DNA from: Candidatus Fermentibacteraceae bacterium
Lineage (GTDB): Bacteria > Fermentibacterota > Fermentibacteria > Fermentibacterales > JCC-6
Reading direction: 5' to 3'
Length of the DNA: 64,000 bases
NCBI GenBank assembly: GCA_027067855.1
Contig: JAMOUX010000026.1
Coordinates: 169,727-233,726 of the forward strand
The notes under the pieces are model-generated. The model had not been told where the DNA came from and did not search any database. It was given only the letters and a program-made list of their open reading frames with translations. Positions within the stretch are counted from its first letter, which is position 1; each line of letters starts with the position of its first letter. Position numbers and translations under genes: made by a program. Shown one piece after another: positions 62,338 to 64,000 of the stretch.

Positions 62338-63648
62338 TCACTCCTCCAGGATCATGTCTTCCGCGGTTATCTTGAATTTACGCTTCTGCTTGTCTTTCAT
62401 CATCATCAAATCGGCTTTGCTCAGGAGAGAGGCTACCTGGGTCTGGTAGGACAGGACCGTGGAATAGTATCCTAGGCTCAGCGCGACTTTGAACGGAAGA
62501 CGGGTTTCATCCAGGATTTCCCGGATGCGGACCTCGATTCTCGTCCTTATGGATTCCAGGGTTAAACCTTCGGTGAACATGAAGAGGATGGCGAATTCGT
62601 CTTCCTCCAGGCGGGCCACTATATCGGATTCACGAAAACACCGGCTGAGTACCTTGGCCGTCACGACGAGGGCCTGATCCCCGGCTGAACGTCCGAGTTT
62701 ATCGTTGATTACACCCAGGTTGTCCATATCGACATAGAGCAGCCCGATTTCGGGTTGTTTCCTCTTGACGGAGTTGAGGAGCTGCCTGCTTATGGTCATG
62801 AAACCCCGCTTGTTATACAATCCGGTAAGTTCGTCGAAGAACGAGATCTCTCTCAATCTCTTCTGCAATTCGGACTTATCGCTCACGTCCAGGAAAGAGA
62901 ACACGAAACACTTATTCGCATTATCGATTTCGACGGCCATGGCGGATGTCATGGCCATGAACGTCGTGGTATCCCTTCTCAGGCATTCCATATCGCCTTC
63001 CCATTTGCCCCGGGTCTCGAGAATCGTGCGAACCTCCCCGAAATCCCCGATAAAGGAAAATAAGTCCGCGACTTCCATTCCGAGGATCTCGGCCCTGCCG
63101 TAACGCCAATAATCCAGGGTTCCGGAGTTGGCATAGGTTATCCGCCAGGAATCGTCGGTTATCAGTATTGCGCTTATCGCGTTATCCAGGGCGCTGTTCT
63201 TCTTGATCATCTCCTGCTGGACGCGGCGGCGATCCGATGGCGTACGCAACGTTACCAGGGTGGAATCACTTCCCACGCCGCTTATGTGAGAGGTTGACAG
63301 GTTCATGGGTTTCACGATGCCATCTGCGCAGAGAATCTTTACCGGCACGGCTTCTTCGCCTCTCGGTACTGACGGAACCCATTGGCTGTCGTCGCCGCTC
63401 CCGTCTTCCTCGTTCATGATTATTTCGTTGATCTTTTTTGTCAGGAGATGCTTTTTGGAGTAACCCAGCAGGTCTTCGGCGGCTTTCGAGAATCGCTTTA
63501 TCTTTCCTGTTTTGTAATCAACTTCTATGACAGCATCGGCCGTGTTGCGAAAGAGATGTTCGAGTTTTTTTACCCGCATTTTGAGAAGCAGGTTTTCCCG
63601 CTTCAGCTTTTCCAGTTCCCCGGGTTTTTTCTCAGAGGGTTCGTCCAC
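62338..63648 (-). CDS. PAS-GGDEF protein with degenerate GGDEF motif
   Basis: GTG 63648 follows a strong GAGGAG by seven bases; upstream in-frame ATGs lack one. 436 residues: N-terminal coiled coil (about 5-30), two PAS regions (about 32-150 and 150-275) and a GGDEF-like domain (about 280-436) with DELTGLYNKRGFM and VDMDNLGVINDKLGRSAGD. The signature is EEDEF (ARLEEDEFAIL), with both nucleotide-binding glycines replaced, so diguanylate cyclase activity is doubtful; it may instead be a sensor or effector. No membrane segment. Stands at the end of the biotin operon on the opposite strand. Confidence 0.88.
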   Translation of the reverse strand: MDEPSEKKPGELEKLKRENLLLKMRVKKLEHLFRNTADAVIEVDYKTGKIKRFSKAAEDLLGYSKKHLLTKKINEIIMNEEDGSGDDSQWVPSVPRGEEAVPVKILCADGIVKPMNLSTSHISGVGSDSTLVTLRTPSDRRRVQQEMIKKNSALDNAISAILITDDSWRITYANSGTLDYWRYGRAEILGMEVADLFSFIGDFGEVRTILETRGKWEGDMECLRRDTTTFMAMTSAMAVEIDNANKCFVFSFLDVSDKSELQKRLREISFFDELTGLYNKRGFMTISRQLLNSVKRKQPEIGLLYVDMDNLGVINDKLGRSAGDQALVVTAKVLSRCFRESDIVARLEEDEFAILFMFTEGLTLESIRTRIEVRIREILDETRLPFKVALSLGYYSTVLSYQTQVASLLSKADLMMMKDKQKRKFKITAEDMILEE

Positions 63649-63770
63649 TTGAGTTCTCCTCGACAAAATATCCGGTTTCATACTGAAGATATGACGACCG
63701 TTTACCGATGGAAAGACCCCTCCGGGGTGGTTGCGACCGGACTTCCGCACGGTGTAATACCATTCATTCT

Positions 63771-64000
63771 TCAGTTGCGGATTCCCTGAGTATCCGGATC
63801 CCGGCCGTTTCCGGCCATCACCGCTTTTATCATTTCCCGTTCCGTTTCGATGTCACCCGGTTTCGTGGAAATGCAAGCGCCGACCGCCGAAAAGAGACGG
63901 GGGAAACGGCATCGCGAATGACCGCACCATACTGTCTTCCACCCCGGATTCTTCCACCAGCTCCGCCAGGGCTTCCATGCAGGCGGATTCGTCGAGAATT
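63771..64000 (-). CDS. 3' end of a further gene, apparently frameshifted, cut by window edge
   Basis: The minus strand is open from the edge to TGA at 63853 (ILDESACMEALAELVEESG, then VEDSMVRSFAMPF). A second frame from about 63893 continues plausibly as AVGACISTKPGDIETEREM to a stop at 63771. Joining them needs one base fewer in the AAAA run at 63890-63893 (TTTT on the coding strand). VGACISTKPGD followed by ETEREM recalls the end of a GGDEF-type domain, but this is a weak likeness. A frameshifted or pseudogene end, or a sequencing error, are both possible. Confidence 0.35.
   Translation of the reverse strand, partial: FSTNPPAWKPWRSWWKNPGWKTVWCGHSRCRFPRLFSAVGACISTKPGDIETEREMIKAVMAGNGRDPDTQGIRN

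Overview
The window reads as a dense, almost repeat-free chromosomal stretch of a fermentative bacterium, probably from the Fibrobacteres-Chlorobi-Bacteroidetes (FCB) side of the tree. The main clues are two secreted proteins ending in type A sorting domains of the type IX secretion system (a gingipain-like C25 peptidase and a thioredoxin-like protein), many short lipoproteins, an archaeal-type aspartyl-tRNA synthetase, and acyl-phosphate fermentation genes (butyrate kinase, phosphate butyryltransferase, a split methylmalonyl-CoA mutase). A candidate phylum such as Fermentibacterota would fit, but this is inference. UGA is a normal stop for many genes here. I saw no rRNA, tRNA, CRISPR array or insertion sequence. 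TTG and GTG starts are common and often have the best Shine-Dalgarno spacing.

Layout: 1-5 kb, the 5' part of uvrA (minus) diverging from a dnaK-grpE-dnaJ operon. 6-15.9 kb, metK behind a SAM-II-like riboswitch, then an EnvC-like protein, DNA polymerase III delta', RicT, MetRS, a glycosyltransferase, a deacetylase-like protein and two membrane metalloproteases. 16-20.5 kb (minus), butyrate kinase, mutase large subunit and a PpiC/SurA-like lipoprotein. 20.5-24.5 kb, AspRS, and on the minus strand lysine 6-aminotransferase with a RhaD-like aldolase. 24.7-33.2 kb, one ten-gene operon: phosphate butyryltransferase, rpiB, wecB, a transglutaminase-like lipoprotein, ribD-ribE-ribBA-ribH, nusB and a phosphoesterase. 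33-43.8 kb, surface-sugar genes, an ABC exporter, a Lon-family protease, a pyruvyltransferase and endonuclease IV. 43.8-50.7 kb, a decayed cupin gene, the C25 peptidase, a PPC-domain-like lipoprotein, a conserved unknown and the selenoprotein candidate. 51-55.7 kb, an AT-rich sugar-nucleotide epimerase, a soluble hybrid histidine kinase and TrmO. 55.7-62.3 kb, a complete biotin operon birA-bioB-bioF-bioH-bioC-bioD-bioA behind a BirA-type operator. 62.3-64 kb, a PAS-GGDEF-like protein and the edge of another gene.

The most notable signal is at 49749-50741. A signal-peptide protein has an in-frame UGA at codon 31, exactly where the first cysteine of a thioredoxin CxxC motif belongs (UGTC). A perfect 7-bp hairpin with a GGUC loop follows at the distance expected of a bacterial SECIS element. 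This looks like an exported, redox-active selenoprotein carrying a type IX sorting domain, which an ordinary gene caller would truncate or start downstream of the UGA. Other regulatory finds are the SAM-II-like riboswitch plus hairpin before metK and the BirA operator-promoter before the biotin operon.
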